From NCBI RefSeq assembly GCF_001650345.1, contig NZ_LVHF01000012.1:992001-1056000 (forward strand): 64,000 nucleotides of DNA. The letters are read 5' to 3'. The notes beneath the pieces are model-generated. The model did no database searches. It was not told the DNA's origin and saw only the letters and a list, made by a program, of their open reading frames with translations. Positions 63,935-64,000 of the stretch are shown here, piece after piece. Position numbers and translations under genes: made by a program. Source of the DNA: Photobacterium jeanii. GTDB taxonomy: Bacteria; Pseudomonadota; Gammaproteobacteria; Enterobacterales; Vibrionaceae. Numbering within the stretch: position 1 is the first letter of the stretch; each line of letters starts with the position of its first letter.

Positions 63935-64000
63935 ATGGTAACGCTTCACACAACTTTTGGTGATATCAAAATCCAACTTCACGCAGATAAAGCACCAGAA
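63935..64000 (+). CDS. ppiB: Peptidyl-prolyl cis-trans isomerase B, 5' part only
   Basis: The first 22 codons are in the window: MVTLHTTFGDIKIQLHADKA, then PE. The start closely matches the cyclophilin PpiB of E. coli (MVTFHTNHGDIVI...DDKAPE), a cytoplasmic proline isomerase. AAGGAC lies seven bases before the ATG. The gene continues beyond the window. Divergent from cysS. Confidence 0.9.
   Translation, partial: MVTLHTTFGDIKIQLHADKAPE

Overview
The window is a 64 kb stretch of a gammaproteobacterial chromosome, almost certainly Vibrionaceae and plausibly Photobacterium or a close relative (genus inferred, not proven). The strongest marker is the quorum-sensing block luxU-luxO / sigma-54-driven Qrr sRNA / uvrB at 17.6-22.1 kb, an arrangement typical of Vibrionaceae. 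The tol-pal, cydABX-ybgE, ruvC/ruvAB, cmoAB and adhE/ychE neighbourhoods fit the same group. The window is nearly all core genome: there is no insertion sequence, prophage, CRISPR array or rRNA.

Layout. 0-2.7 kb: rubredoxin and its reductase, then the ribosomal-protein L16 hydroxylase RoxA. 2.7-10.8 kb: a chemoreceptor and the full oppABCDF oligopeptide importer, all on the minus strand. 10.8-12.5 kb: two small genes (54 and 33 codons) and a hypothetical protein. 12.8-15.3 kb: moaACDE (no moaB) behind a long structured leader that looks like a Moco riboswitch. 15.4-17.6 kb: a small acidic protein, a LON-substrate-binding-domain protein and a YvcK/CofD-like protein. 17.6-22.1 kb: luxU, luxO, qrr, uvrB. 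22.1-25.3 kb: an intergenic region with several DnaA-box matches, a YgjP-like metallopeptidase, a DUF2798 membrane protein, a LysR regulator, and two tRNA-Ser genes beside a duplicated tRNA tail carrying an odd palindromic insert.

25.5-33.8 kb: a UPF0149 protein, a bile-acid:sodium symporter family protein, nadA, and ybgC-tolQRAB-pal-cpoB (envelope constriction). 34.1-38.2 kb: cydABX-ybgE (cytochrome bd oxidase) with two FNR-type boxes upstream, then a gap holding a 24-codon ORF and a large hairpin. 38.2-43.4 kb: ruvAB with a LexA box, ruvC, yebC, aspS. 43.8-47.2 kb: a DUF72 protein, small zinc-ribbon ORFs, and a tri-haem cytochrome c peroxidase. 47.3-49.1 kb: cmoAB (tRNA wobble uridine modification).

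49.2-52.5 kb: a tight three-gene operon (retropepsin-like lipoprotein, inactive transglutaminase fused to membrane helices, ATP-grasp ligase-like protein). It looks like an envelope-facing peptide-ligation/cleavage system and is the best candidate here for under-described biology. 52.6-55.5 kb: a PatB/MalY C-S lyase, a VC2046-type protein, and an SDR-fold protein lacking its catalytic Ser and Tyr. 55.5-59.7 kb: adhE and ychE around a perfect CRP palindrome. 59.8-64 kb: a voltage-gated K+ channel with a C-terminal zinc ribbon, glpQ, cysS and the start of ppiB.

Functionally the window joins anaerobic/microaerobic energy metabolism (cyd, adhE, peroxidase, with FNR/CRP sites), DNA repair (uvrB, ruvABC), quorum sensing and envelope maintenance. 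Several start codons were re-assigned from Shine-Dalgarno spacing and remembered family N-termini. No database search was possible, so family assignments rest on recognition of sequence and motifs.
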